A stretch of DNA of 17,071 bases from the NCBI GenBank assembly GCA_964621645.1, contig CAZUMH010000077.1, positions 1 through 17,071 of the forward strand, given 5' to 3'. Under the pieces are notes generated by a model. The model was given only the letters and a program-made list of their open reading frames with translations, made no database searches and had not been told where the DNA came from. Source of the DNA: CAZUMH01 sp964621645. GTDB taxonomy: Bacteria; Zhuqueibacterota; QNDG01; JAGLOF01. Of the stretch, positions 1-6,695 are shown piece after piece (the stretch's first letter is position 1; each line of letters opens with the position of its first letter). Made by a program: the position numbers and the translations under genes.

Positions 1-766
1 CCCCTTCGGGACAGTGAGCCGTTACCCACTGCGCGGCTTTTTCATACTCTTTTGGATCGAAGATGCTTTCTTCCATGCGGCGCACCAGTTCGCTCATATC
101 CACGTATTCATTGCGCATCCCGAGATACTCCTGGAAGAAGTGATCGTCCACCACCGATCCGGCGATGCCCATGGATACCGATCCCACCGAGAGGTAGGAG
201 TTGCCCCGCATCCGGGCTAAAGCCAGACCGGCCCTGGCGAAGGCGAGCAGTTTTACTCCCACATCCGCGGGGATGGATTCGTCATTGGCGTCCTGCACAT
301 CCCGGCCGTAGATTGAGAAGGCGGGCAGACCCTTCTGGCTGTATCCGGCCAGGGCCGCGGCCAGATAGACGGCGCCGGGCCGCTCCGTGCCGTTGAACCC
401 CCAGACCGCCCTGGGCATAAGAAGATCATCGTCCATCACCTCCGTGCCGTAGCACCAGCAGGGAGTAACGGTGATGGAAAGGCCGACTCCTTCCCGCCTG
501 AACTTCTCGGCGCAGCCGGCGGCCTCGGCTACTCCGCCGATACAGGTATCCGCGATAACGCACTCCGGCGGCAGGCCGCAGGGGTGGCGCAGGTTTTCGG
601 ATAGAAACCTGGCGGCGTTCTTCGCCATAGTCATAGTCTGATTCTCCAGAGCTTCCCGTACCCCTTTCCGTCTGCCGTCGATCACCGGACGAATCCCGAT
701 CTTGGGAAGGTCCCGGCGCAAGCGGTTCAGCGCTTGTCCGGAATCGGTGTTTCTGGATGTATTCAT
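1..766 (-). CDS. fucI: L-fucose isomerase, N-terminal 255 residues (cut by window edge)
   Basis: Converts L-fucose to L-fuculose in the cytoplasm, the first step of the isomerase/kinase/aldolase route. The translation from the ATG at 764-766 matches my memory of E. coli FucI almost throughout. Seen are LPKIGIRPVIDGRRKGVRE near residue 20, then NQTMTMAKNAA, ECVIADTCIGG, ITVTPCWCYG, WGFNGTERPGAVYLAAALA, SIYGRDVQDAND and SVSMGIAGSVVDDHFF. The family is about 590 residues, so a little over half is missing. The Mn-binding catalytic acidic residues (near 337 and 361 in E. coli) lie outside the window. The start is supported by GGAG seven bases upstream. It is the last visible gene of the minus-strand operon, 23 bp after the GH92 stop. 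A kinase would be expected beyond the window edge, but this cannot be seen. Identity is very secure. Confidence 0.96.
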   Translation of the reverse strand, partial: MNTSRNTDSGQALNRLRRDLPKIGIRPVIDGRRKGVREALENQTMTMAKNAARFLSENLRHPCGLPPECVIADTCIGGVAEAAGCAEKFRREGVGLSITVTPCWCYGTEVMDDDLLMPRAVWGFNGTERPGAVYLAAALAGYSQKGLPAFSIYGRDVQDANDESIPADVGVKLLAFARAGLALARMRGNSYLSVGSVSMGIAGSVVDDHFFQEYLGMRNEYVDMSELVRRMEESIFDPKEYEKAAQWVTAHCPEG

Positions 767-789
767 GTCTCATCTCCACTATATAAGAA

Positions 790-3126
790 TTATCGGCGGC
801 TCATGGAGAGGGGGCGTTCATCATTACCTCCGGCCCATGTTTTATTGGGGGTATCCCCCAGGATGAATCGCAGTTCTCCGCCGTTCATGATTTCAGTATG
901 GCTGATCCAGTTCCTCTTCAGCGATTTGCCGTTGAGAAATACCTGTTGCAGGTAGACATTCTTTTCGGAAAAGTTATCAGTCCGCACCCGGAAAACCCGG
1001 TCGTTCTCCAGATTGATGTTCGCCTGTTCCACGGCCGGCGAGCCGATGACGTACTGGTTGCTCCCGGGGCAGACAGGGTAAAAGCCCAGGGCGCTGAAGA
1101 TGTACCAGGCGGACATCTGGCCGCAGTCATCGTTGCCGCAAAGGCCGTCCGGCTCGGGCCGGTACATGGTATCCATGATCTGCCGCACCCGGGTCTGGGT
1201 CTTGTAGGCCCGGCCGATGTAATTATACAGATAGGCCACGTGATGGCTTGGTTCGTTGCCGTGCACGTAATTCCCGATCATGCCCTCTCTGGTGATGTCC
1301 TCGTTGGCGGCGATGCTCTCATCGGCCACGCTCATGACAAAGAGGGAATCGAGCCAGGCCTCCAGTTTGTCTTCACCGCCGATGAGGCGGACGAACCCGG
1401 CCACGTCCTGGGGCACGTAGAGCGAGTAGTTCCAGGCGTTCCCTTCAATATAGCCTTGGCCGTGGGTGCTCATGGGATCGAAATTGCTCTTGAAACCGCC
1501 GTCCGAGAGGCGGGCCCGCAGAAACCCGGTGGCCGGATCGAAGATATTGCGGTAATTAGCGGCCCGCTTCAGATACTTTTTTGCTATATCCTTGCGGCCC
1601 AGCTCCTCCGCGAACCGGGCGATGGTCCAGTCATCGTAGGCGTATTCCAGCGTCTTCGAGGCCGAATTGCCGCTGAGATCCTCCGGCACGTACCCGTAGC
1701 GCCGGTAGGCCCCGATGCCGTCATAGGGATCGTAATTACTGCTGGCCACAACCGCCTGAAAGGCCAGGTCGACATCGTAATCCCGGATACCTTTCAGATA
1801 GGCGTCCGCGATGACCGGCACGGCGTGGTAGCCGATCATGCACCAGTTTTCATTATTGTAGTGGGACCAAACCGGCAGAATATGGTGCACGCTCTCCTGA
1901 TAGTGGGCCAGCATGGATTGGATCATGTCATTGGTCCGCTGCTGCTGCAGGATGGTGAAGAGAGGATGAAGGGCCCGGTAGGTGTCCCAGAGTGAAAAGA
2001 TGGTGTAGTCGGTCCAGCCGTCCGTTTTACGGATGTTTTGGTCCAGCCCGCGGTACTGGCCGTTGACATCGGAATAGACAACCGGGCTGAGGAAGGCGTG
2101 ATAAAGAGCTGTATAAAAATTAATCATGGTACGATCGTCGGCCTCGATGAGCACGCGGCCCAGTTCCCGGGACCATTTCTCTCCGGTCTCCCGCCGCACC
2201 CGGTCAAAGTCCCAGTCCGGTATCTCCTTTTCCAGATTCTCGACTGCGTTGGCGCTGCTCACCGCCGAAAGGGCGAACTTTACCAGAACCGCCTCACCCG
2301 CTCCGGTGACGAAATCGAAATGGGCCACAAGCTCTTTTCCGGCCCGTTCCGGAAAGTTGTCATCCTGGGCGAACTTGCGCCAGAATCCCCGGTACAGGGG
2401 CTTGTCCTTGTCGACAAAGCCGTACCGGAGCGGCGCCTTGGAAAAGGCCATGGCGAAATAGAGGCGCCTGTCCCTGGCCCAGCCCTCCGTCTGCCGGTAG
2501 CCAGTGACCAGGGTGTCGTTTTCCATCCTGAGCCAGGACCAGACCACCTTGCCCTCGTAGTTGTAAATGCCGCTGGTGCAGTCGAGGATGACATGGGCCG
2601 AATCGGACGCGGGGAAGGTATAGCGGTGCAGTCCCGCCCGCTCGGTTGCTGTCAGCTCGGCCTCGATATTATAATCATCGAGATGGACCGCATAGTACCC
2701 CGGCGAGGCCTTTTCCCTCTCGTGCGAGAAACGGGAACGGTACCCTGTTTCGGGATGATTGGCGGTTCCGGGATTAAGGTGAAGCCGGCCCACCATGGGC
2801 ATGATCAGGAAATCGCCCAGATCGGAATGGCCGGTGCCGTTGAAATGAGTATGGGAGAATCCGGTGATGGTGGAATCGTCATACTGATATCCGGCGCAAT
2901 AGCGGTAAACGCCGGGATTATAACCCCGGCCATAACTGTAGAGCAGCGTGTCCGTCTCGGGACTGAGCTGCACCAGCCCGAACGGGGCGGCAGCGCCCGG
3001 AAAGGTGTGACCCATCTCCTCCGTGCCGATAAAGGGATCGACAAAATCCGTGATGTTCTGACGCTGAGCATTCACCGTGAAAGGCAGTGATAACAGCAGA
3101 AAAAGGACAGGGAACATTCTGGTCAT
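790..3126 (-). CDS. Secreted GH92 exo-alpha-mannosidase
   Basis: A 778-residue protein with the GH92 architecture: an N-terminal beta-sandwich (roughly residues 25-260) and an (alpha/alpha)6 catalytic barrel (roughly 270-760). GH92 enzymes are calcium-dependent, inverting exo-alpha-mannosidases acting on N-glycan or mannan-type chains. Family motifs seen: VDPFIGTEEMGHTFPGAAAPFG after the signal, GFSHTHFNGTGHSDLGD, EGNAWNYS with E561, GNEPSHH with E625, and GNDDCGQMSAWYIFSALGFYPV with D666/D667. These are the acidic clusters that hold the catalytic and calcium-binding residues in the family. A signal peptide (MTRMFPVLFLLLSLPFTVNA, cut after A20) makes it periplasmic or exported. I chose the ATG at 3126 because AGGAG lies five bases upstream and the signal peptide starts there; the open frame continues upstream only into the aldolase gene. 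It starts 19 bp after the aldolase stop. The family is certain; the exact linkage cleaved (alpha-1,2, -1,3 or other) cannot be read. Confidence 0.94.
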   Translation of the reverse strand: MTRMFPVLFLLLSLPFTVNAQRQNITDFVDPFIGTEEMGHTFPGAAAPFGLVQLSPETDTLLYSYGRGYNPGVYRYCAGYQYDDSTITGFSHTHFNGTGHSDLGDFLIMPMVGRLHLNPGTANHPETGYRSRFSHEREKASPGYYAVHLDDYNIEAELTATERAGLHRYTFPASDSAHVILDCTSGIYNYEGKVVWSWLRMENDTLVTGYRQTEGWARDRRLYFAMAFSKAPLRYGFVDKDKPLYRGFWRKFAQDDNFPERAGKELVAHFDFVTGAGEAVLVKFALSAVSSANAVENLEKEIPDWDFDRVRRETGEKWSRELGRVLIEADDRTMINFYTALYHAFLSPVVYSDVNGQYRGLDQNIRKTDGWTDYTIFSLWDTYRALHPLFTILQQQRTNDMIQSMLAHYQESVHHILPVWSHYNNENWCMIGYHAVPVIADAYLKGIRDYDVDLAFQAVVASSNYDPYDGIGAYRRYGYVPEDLSGNSASKTLEYAYDDWTIARFAEELGRKDIAKKYLKRAANYRNIFDPATGFLRARLSDGGFKSNFDPMSTHGQGYIEGNAWNYSLYVPQDVAGFVRLIGGEDKLEAWLDSLFVMSVADESIAANEDITREGMIGNYVHGNEPSHHVAYLYNYIGRAYKTQTRVRQIMDTMYRPEPDGLCGNDDCGQMSAWYIFSALGFYPVCPGSNQYVIGSPAVEQANINLENDRVFRVRTDNFSEKNVYLQQVFLNGKSLKRNWISHTEIMNGGELRFILGDTPNKTWAGGNDERPLSMSRR

Positions 3127-3145
3127 GGCATCTCCTGGATTCGGA

Positions 3146-4543
3146 TCACGGTTCAAACAGGGAGACAGGAGGCCCCCCCGCCGTCTGTTCATTGATAAAT
3201 ACCTCGGCCCGGAAACGGGCGATCCTTTCGGCTGAAGAAGCGTTGTGGGCCGCCTGTTCCAGGGTGGTTTCCCCGGTGGAGATGACCCCGTATCCCGCCA
3301 CCACACAGCACCCCTTGTGCCAGCGCAGCATATTGAGGATGGGATTTTCCTTCGTCAGCCGCCCCAGTTGTCCCGGGTCCACCAGACCCAGGCGGGGATT
3401 GAGGTAGATGGCTTCCGCGTCGATGGGTTTGATGACCGGATGGCCCGCCGTCCCGTAGGAAAGGGAGAGGTCTGTTACGGTCAGGGGATTTTCTCCGGTC
3501 AGATCTCTGAGCACCGCCGTCCCCTCGGCCGTTGCCAGAGGGCTGACCGTAATCATGCAGGTGTTCTGATGGGTTTCCCGGTAGATGAGTTTATGGAGCC
3601 GCAGATCGAGGCTGTCAGCCTCATTATCATTCAGATCGGAACGGATCAGGGGAAAGTCGAAGCCTGCCGGGACGGCTCCCAGGGGGCAGTAGATCATCAC
3701 CCCGGCCGATATCTTCTGACTCATGGAACCGCTTCCGAAAGCGCTCAGCCTGTTCTCGTAATTATAGACGAGGCGCTGTCGGAAATCGTCGATCACGGTC
3801 TCGTCGCTGACCTCCCGGCGGGAGTGATCCTGATCTTCGAAGCGAGGGAACCGGTGAGGAAAGGCCTTCCGGCCCGCCAGGAGGGCGCCTGTCTGCACCA
3901 CGTCCATTCCCCTTCTTCTCAGATGGATGGCGATCTCGGCGCTGGTCTCCAGCACGGTCATCAGGTGCAGTGCCTCTTCCGGAGATGCGGCCCGCACGAA
4001 GGATCCGTGCCCCCGCACGATGGTGAGCTTATCCTCTTTGAGGTATGCGGGGATACGCTCCTCCATCTCGGCCGATCCGACCGGCTGGTCATAACTCCCC
4101 ACCCGCACACCGCCCAGACGGCCCGTTCCCTCAAGATCCAGGGGCCGGAAGAGAAATTCCTCTCTCCCTTTTTCATCCTCTCCCAGATAGTCGAGGAAGA
4201 GCCGCTTCTCCCTGGTGTCGAAGGAGATCACGGCCGTGTTGATGAAGTGGGCGTGCACCACCGAGTTGACTCCGGGCAGGGAGAGAACCCGCCGGTGGAT
4301 GGTGGATTCGGTGGAGGCGCGTCCGTCCCCCCAGCTCACGTCCCGGAAGGTTAGGGGCACAATATCCTGGGGAATCAAGGCGCCGCACTGGGAGCCGCTG
4401 GCCGTAATGTAAAAACGGTCCCTGTTAACCGGATCACGCATAGAAAGGTTGCCGCTGTGAGTGTTGTTGCCGTTGATCACGCCGATGGCCCGGCCCACCC
4501 GGTACAGCCGTTCGTACAGTATGTCCTGCTCTTTAAGGCTCAT
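3146..4543 (-). CDS. Tandem class II aldolase, probable L-fuculose-1-phosphate aldolase with a degenerate second domain
   Basis: A 465-residue cytoplasmic protein made of two class II aldolase/adducin folds; FucA itself is about 215 residues. Domain 1 (about 5-215) has the full zinc site: the catalytic-type Glu in STESTIH (E79), HAH (H97, H99) and H179 in RGHGSF, plus the SGNLSMR and ITASGSQCG phosphate-site loops. Domain 2 (about 250-450) follows the same pattern by eye, but the ligands are replaced: E79 becomes D313, H97/H99 become I331/V333 and H179 becomes Y418. It is therefore probably not catalytic. Expected reaction of domain 1: L-fuculose 1-phosphate to dihydroxyacetone phosphate and L-lactaldehyde. 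The fucose substrate is inferred from fucI and the fucosidase in the same operon; rhamnulose- or ribulose-phosphate relatives share the fold. The start at 4543 follows the oxidoreductase stop by 6 bp, and its likely ribosome site AAGGA lies inside that gene's end. Confidence 0.88.
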   Translation of the reverse strand: MSLKEQDILYERLYRVGRAIGVINGNNTHSGNLSMRDPVNRDRFYITASGSQCGALIPQDIVPLTFRDVSWGDGRASTESTIHRRVLSLPGVNSVVHAHFINTAVISFDTREKRLFLDYLGEDEKGREEFLFRPLDLEGTGRLGGVRVGSYDQPVGSAEMEERIPAYLKEDKLTIVRGHGSFVRAASPEEALHLMTVLETSAEIAIHLRRRGMDVVQTGALLAGRKAFPHRFPRFEDQDHSRREVSDETVIDDFRQRLVYNYENRLSAFGSGSMSQKISAGVMIYCPLGAVPAGFDFPLIRSDLNDNEADSLDLRLHKLIYRETHQNTCMITVSPLATAEGTAVLRDLTGENPLTVTDLSLSYGTAGHPVIKPIDAEAIYLNPRLGLVDPGQLGRLTKENPILNMLRWHKGCCVVAGYGVISTGETTLEQAAHNASSAERIARFRAEVFINEQTAGGPPVSLFEP

Positions 4544-4549
4544 CTCTCT

Positions 4550-6619
4550 TTATTCCTTCTCTCCATTTCCCGAGCGGACAGGTTTATTCGCAGGAGGAGA
4601 CGGAAGATCCGTGTCTGCCACCCGGTCAAGACCGAGGTCCCGTATTGTCTGCGCCTCCGGGACTCCTTCATCGTTCCAGCCCAGAGAACGGTAAAATTCC
4701 CGGTGCATCTCAGTGAAACCCCGCCGGTCGCAGACCGCCTCACCGTCACGGCTGCTGATGGTCTCTTCATAGAAGCGCCGGGGCAGCCAGTCATCCTCCC
4801 AGCTGAGGCCGCAGCGCAGATTGAAGAGCCGTTCCAGCGTCAGTACCCGCCAGGCCAGTTTCTTCAGCGTTCCGGCATTGCACTCCTCGCCGGTTACCGC
4901 CTCAACCATGGCCGCGTACTCGTCCAGGCTGAGGGAAAAGGAGCCGTAGGCGCAGGCCCCGATGATATCCAGGGTCGTGTTTTTCAGGGCCGCGTTCTTG
5001 GATATCAGCGGAGTTCCTTCGATGCGCCGGGCCGGCCACTCGGCGTAGCCGGCACAGTAGGCGTGCGGCGCCGTGTATCCTCCCTCAAGATGCCCCCCGC
5101 CCCGGTTGTTCATCTCGTAGCAGAGGGCCTGACTGTAGGAAGTGCGGGGATCATAGGCCGGCAGTTCCTGCTTCTTCACGCTCATGGAAAATTCAGGGTG
5201 CCCGTAACGCTCGCAGAAGCGATAGGATCCCTGGGCCAGATAGAGGCCGATTCCCTCGGCTTTACCGGTGAGGTGGATGAGGGGAAGCAGCAGCTCCGGC
5301 CGGCCGAAGCCGGGATCTCCATGTTCTTCGCGGAACGCCGCCGTATCCGACAGCAGCCGCTTCTCCTGATCCGAGGCCTTCTGTTTCCCGCTGATATATT
5401 CGAAAAGTTCGAAAAATGCCGCCAGAGTGGCTCCCAGACTGATAGTGTCCAGCCCGTAGCGGTTGGCCAGATTGTTGGCCCGGGTGATGGTGGGCAGGTC
5501 GTAGATGGAAAGGTTCGCACCCATCAGAGTGGTGGATTCAAATTCCGGTCCCTCGCCCTCTTCGATGATTCTTCCTTTCCCGTCCAGGAGGGTGGTCTCT
5601 CTCTTGCAGATAATGGGACAGTTAAAACAGGCGCTCTTCCGGACAGTGATGCGTTCTTCTCCGGGTTTGGCCCGGCTGGCGTGGTAGCGCAGCGCCTCTC
5701 CGTTGATCCTGGCCACATCCTCCGGCCGGTGGCTGGTGTCTTGCATGTTGTTGTGGATGAGCTGGCCGAAATTGTTCACCATCCCCAGAATGCCCAGGGA
5801 ACCCATGGCCGCCAGAATGCCGAACATATCCTCCCGTTTAGTGAACTTGCCCAGGTCCAGCTTCAGTTTTACCGGGTAGAAGACACCGTGTCTGTTATTC
5901 GGATCAAAGGAGTCGGGCCGCGCCACCGCGATGGTTACGGAAGGATCGGCTTCCGCCACGATGGCCAGGAGATTCTTGGAGCCCCAGACGGCCCCTCCCC
6001 CGCCCCGGCCCAGGGCCTTGCCCGTGTCGCTCATTACCGCGGCGAAACGGCAACCGCGGCGCCCACCCTCCCCGATGGTGAGCACCTGAGCCCGGCCGGA
6101 ATATTTCTCTTTCAGAAGCCGCCGCAGCTCAACCGCGTCCAGGGTTTCATATTCGGATGCATCGTCAATGCTGACCCGGCCCCGCTGGAGAGTCAGATAG
6201 ACGGAGTGATCGGCCCGGCCGCTGATGACGAGCGCGTCATACCCGTTTTTCTTGAAGGCGACACTCCACTTGCCGCCCGCGTTGGTACTGCCGTAGGCTT
6301 CCGTCAGGGGGGATTTGTAGTTCATATGAAAGCGGCCGCTGGTAGGCAACTGTGTGCCGGTGGTGGGCGAGGCGCTGATAATGATTACATTATCCGGGGA
6401 AAGAGGATCGACATCCCGGAAAGGATCTGCCCCGGCTCTTTGATTTTTCAGATTATTAAAGTGGCGCCAAAGCAGGACCGCTCCCAGACCGCGGCCCCCG
6501 TAGTAACGGCTCGCCAGTTCGGGATCGAGCGCTTCAGGCTCAATCGCTCCGGAGGAAAGATCAATTCTCAGGATGCGCCCCATGTAGCCGCAGGGTAATG
6601 TTCTGCTACTTTCAGTCAC
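4550..6619 (-). CDS. Aldehyde:ferredoxin oxidoreductase family protein (tungsten/molybdenum bis-pterin enzyme)
   Basis: A 689-residue cytoplasmic protein of the AOR family, whose characterised members oxidise aldehydes to carboxylic acids and pass electrons to ferredoxin. Seen: the N-terminal GYMGRILRIDLSSG and GGRGLGA of the pterin domain, NAGGKWSVAFKKNGYDALVISG, and the [4Fe-4S] ligand pattern C331-x2-C334-x3-C338. The fourth cysteine is C556 in IGACAYG, followed by the family's AVTG. All four cluster ligands are thus present. It is longer than the roughly 605-residue Pyrococcus enzyme and nearer to the 700-residue YdhV-like group, whose substrates are poorly known. The start is GTG at 6619 with only a weak GGA upstream; an ATG at 6583 is possible but would remove conserved N-terminal residues. 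No dedicated ferredoxin or pterin gene is in view. Its place between fucosidase and aldolase suggests L-lactaldehyde as substrate, which is inference. The family call is secure. Confidence 0.92.
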   Translation of the reverse strand: MTESSRTLPCGYMGRILRIDLSSGAIEPEALDPELASRYYGGRGLGAVLLWRHFNNLKNQRAGADPFRDVDPLSPDNVIIISASPTTGTQLPTSGRFHMNYKSPLTEAYGSTNAGGKWSVAFKKNGYDALVISGRADHSVYLTLQRGRVSIDDASEYETLDAVELRRLLKEKYSGRAQVLTIGEGGRRGCRFAAVMSDTGKALGRGGGGAVWGSKNLLAIVAEADPSVTIAVARPDSFDPNNRHGVFYPVKLKLDLGKFTKREDMFGILAAMGSLGILGMVNNFGQLIHNNMQDTSHRPEDVARINGEALRYHASRAKPGEERITVRKSACFNCPIICKRETTLLDGKGRIIEEGEGPEFESTTLMGANLSIYDLPTITRANNLANRYGLDTISLGATLAAFFELFEYISGKQKASDQEKRLLSDTAAFREEHGDPGFGRPELLLPLIHLTGKAEGIGLYLAQGSYRFCERYGHPEFSMSVKKQELPAYDPRTSYSQALCYEMNNRGGGHLEGGYTAPHAYCAGYAEWPARRIEGTPLISKNAALKNTTLDIIGACAYGSFSLSLDEYAAMVEAVTGEECNAGTLKKLAWRVLTLERLFNLRCGLSWEDDWLPRRFYEETISSRDGEAVCDRRGFTEMHREFYRSLGWNDEGVPEAQTIRDLGLDRVADTDLPSPPANKPVRSGNGEKE

Positions 6620-6681
6620 ACTATCATTCCAGCTAAGGGACGGGAGCAGTCTGGGACTTCCCCGCCTCGGTTATCCATCAT
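6616..6681 (-). other. Possible 21-codon leader ORF overlapping the oxidoreductase start
   Basis: In the 76-bp gap between fucosidase and oxidoreductase, a short frame starts at a double ATG (6681 and 6678), encodes MMDNRGGEVPDCSRPLAGMIV and ends in TGA at 6616-6618. That stop overlaps the oxidoreductase GTG start as GTGA. The oxidoreductase has a poor ribosome site, so translational coupling from this frame would make sense. The leader's own AGAGG is directly adjacent to its ATG pair, which is poor spacing. It may be chance; no known family is recognised. Confidence 0.2.
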
Positions 6682-6695
6682 CCTCTAACAGGCAC

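Noticed and set aside
426..779. A 117-codon minus-strand frame at the left end.
   Set aside because: It is another reading frame of the same DNA as fucI, whose translation matches FucI closely.
898..3090. Plus-strand frames of 365 and 350 codons antisense to the GH92 gene.
   Set aside because: Shadows of a well-supported GH92 enzyme.
3127..3306. A 60-codon N-terminal extension of the GH92 frame.
   Set aside because: It overlaps the aldolase 3' end, has no ribosome site, and would bury the signal peptide that starts at 3126.
4457..6598. A 713-codon open frame on the plus strand, antisense to the oxidoreductase.
   Set aside because: It shadows a gene with unambiguous AOR motifs. GC-rich third positions on the minus strand remove antisense stops; the translation shows no family motif.
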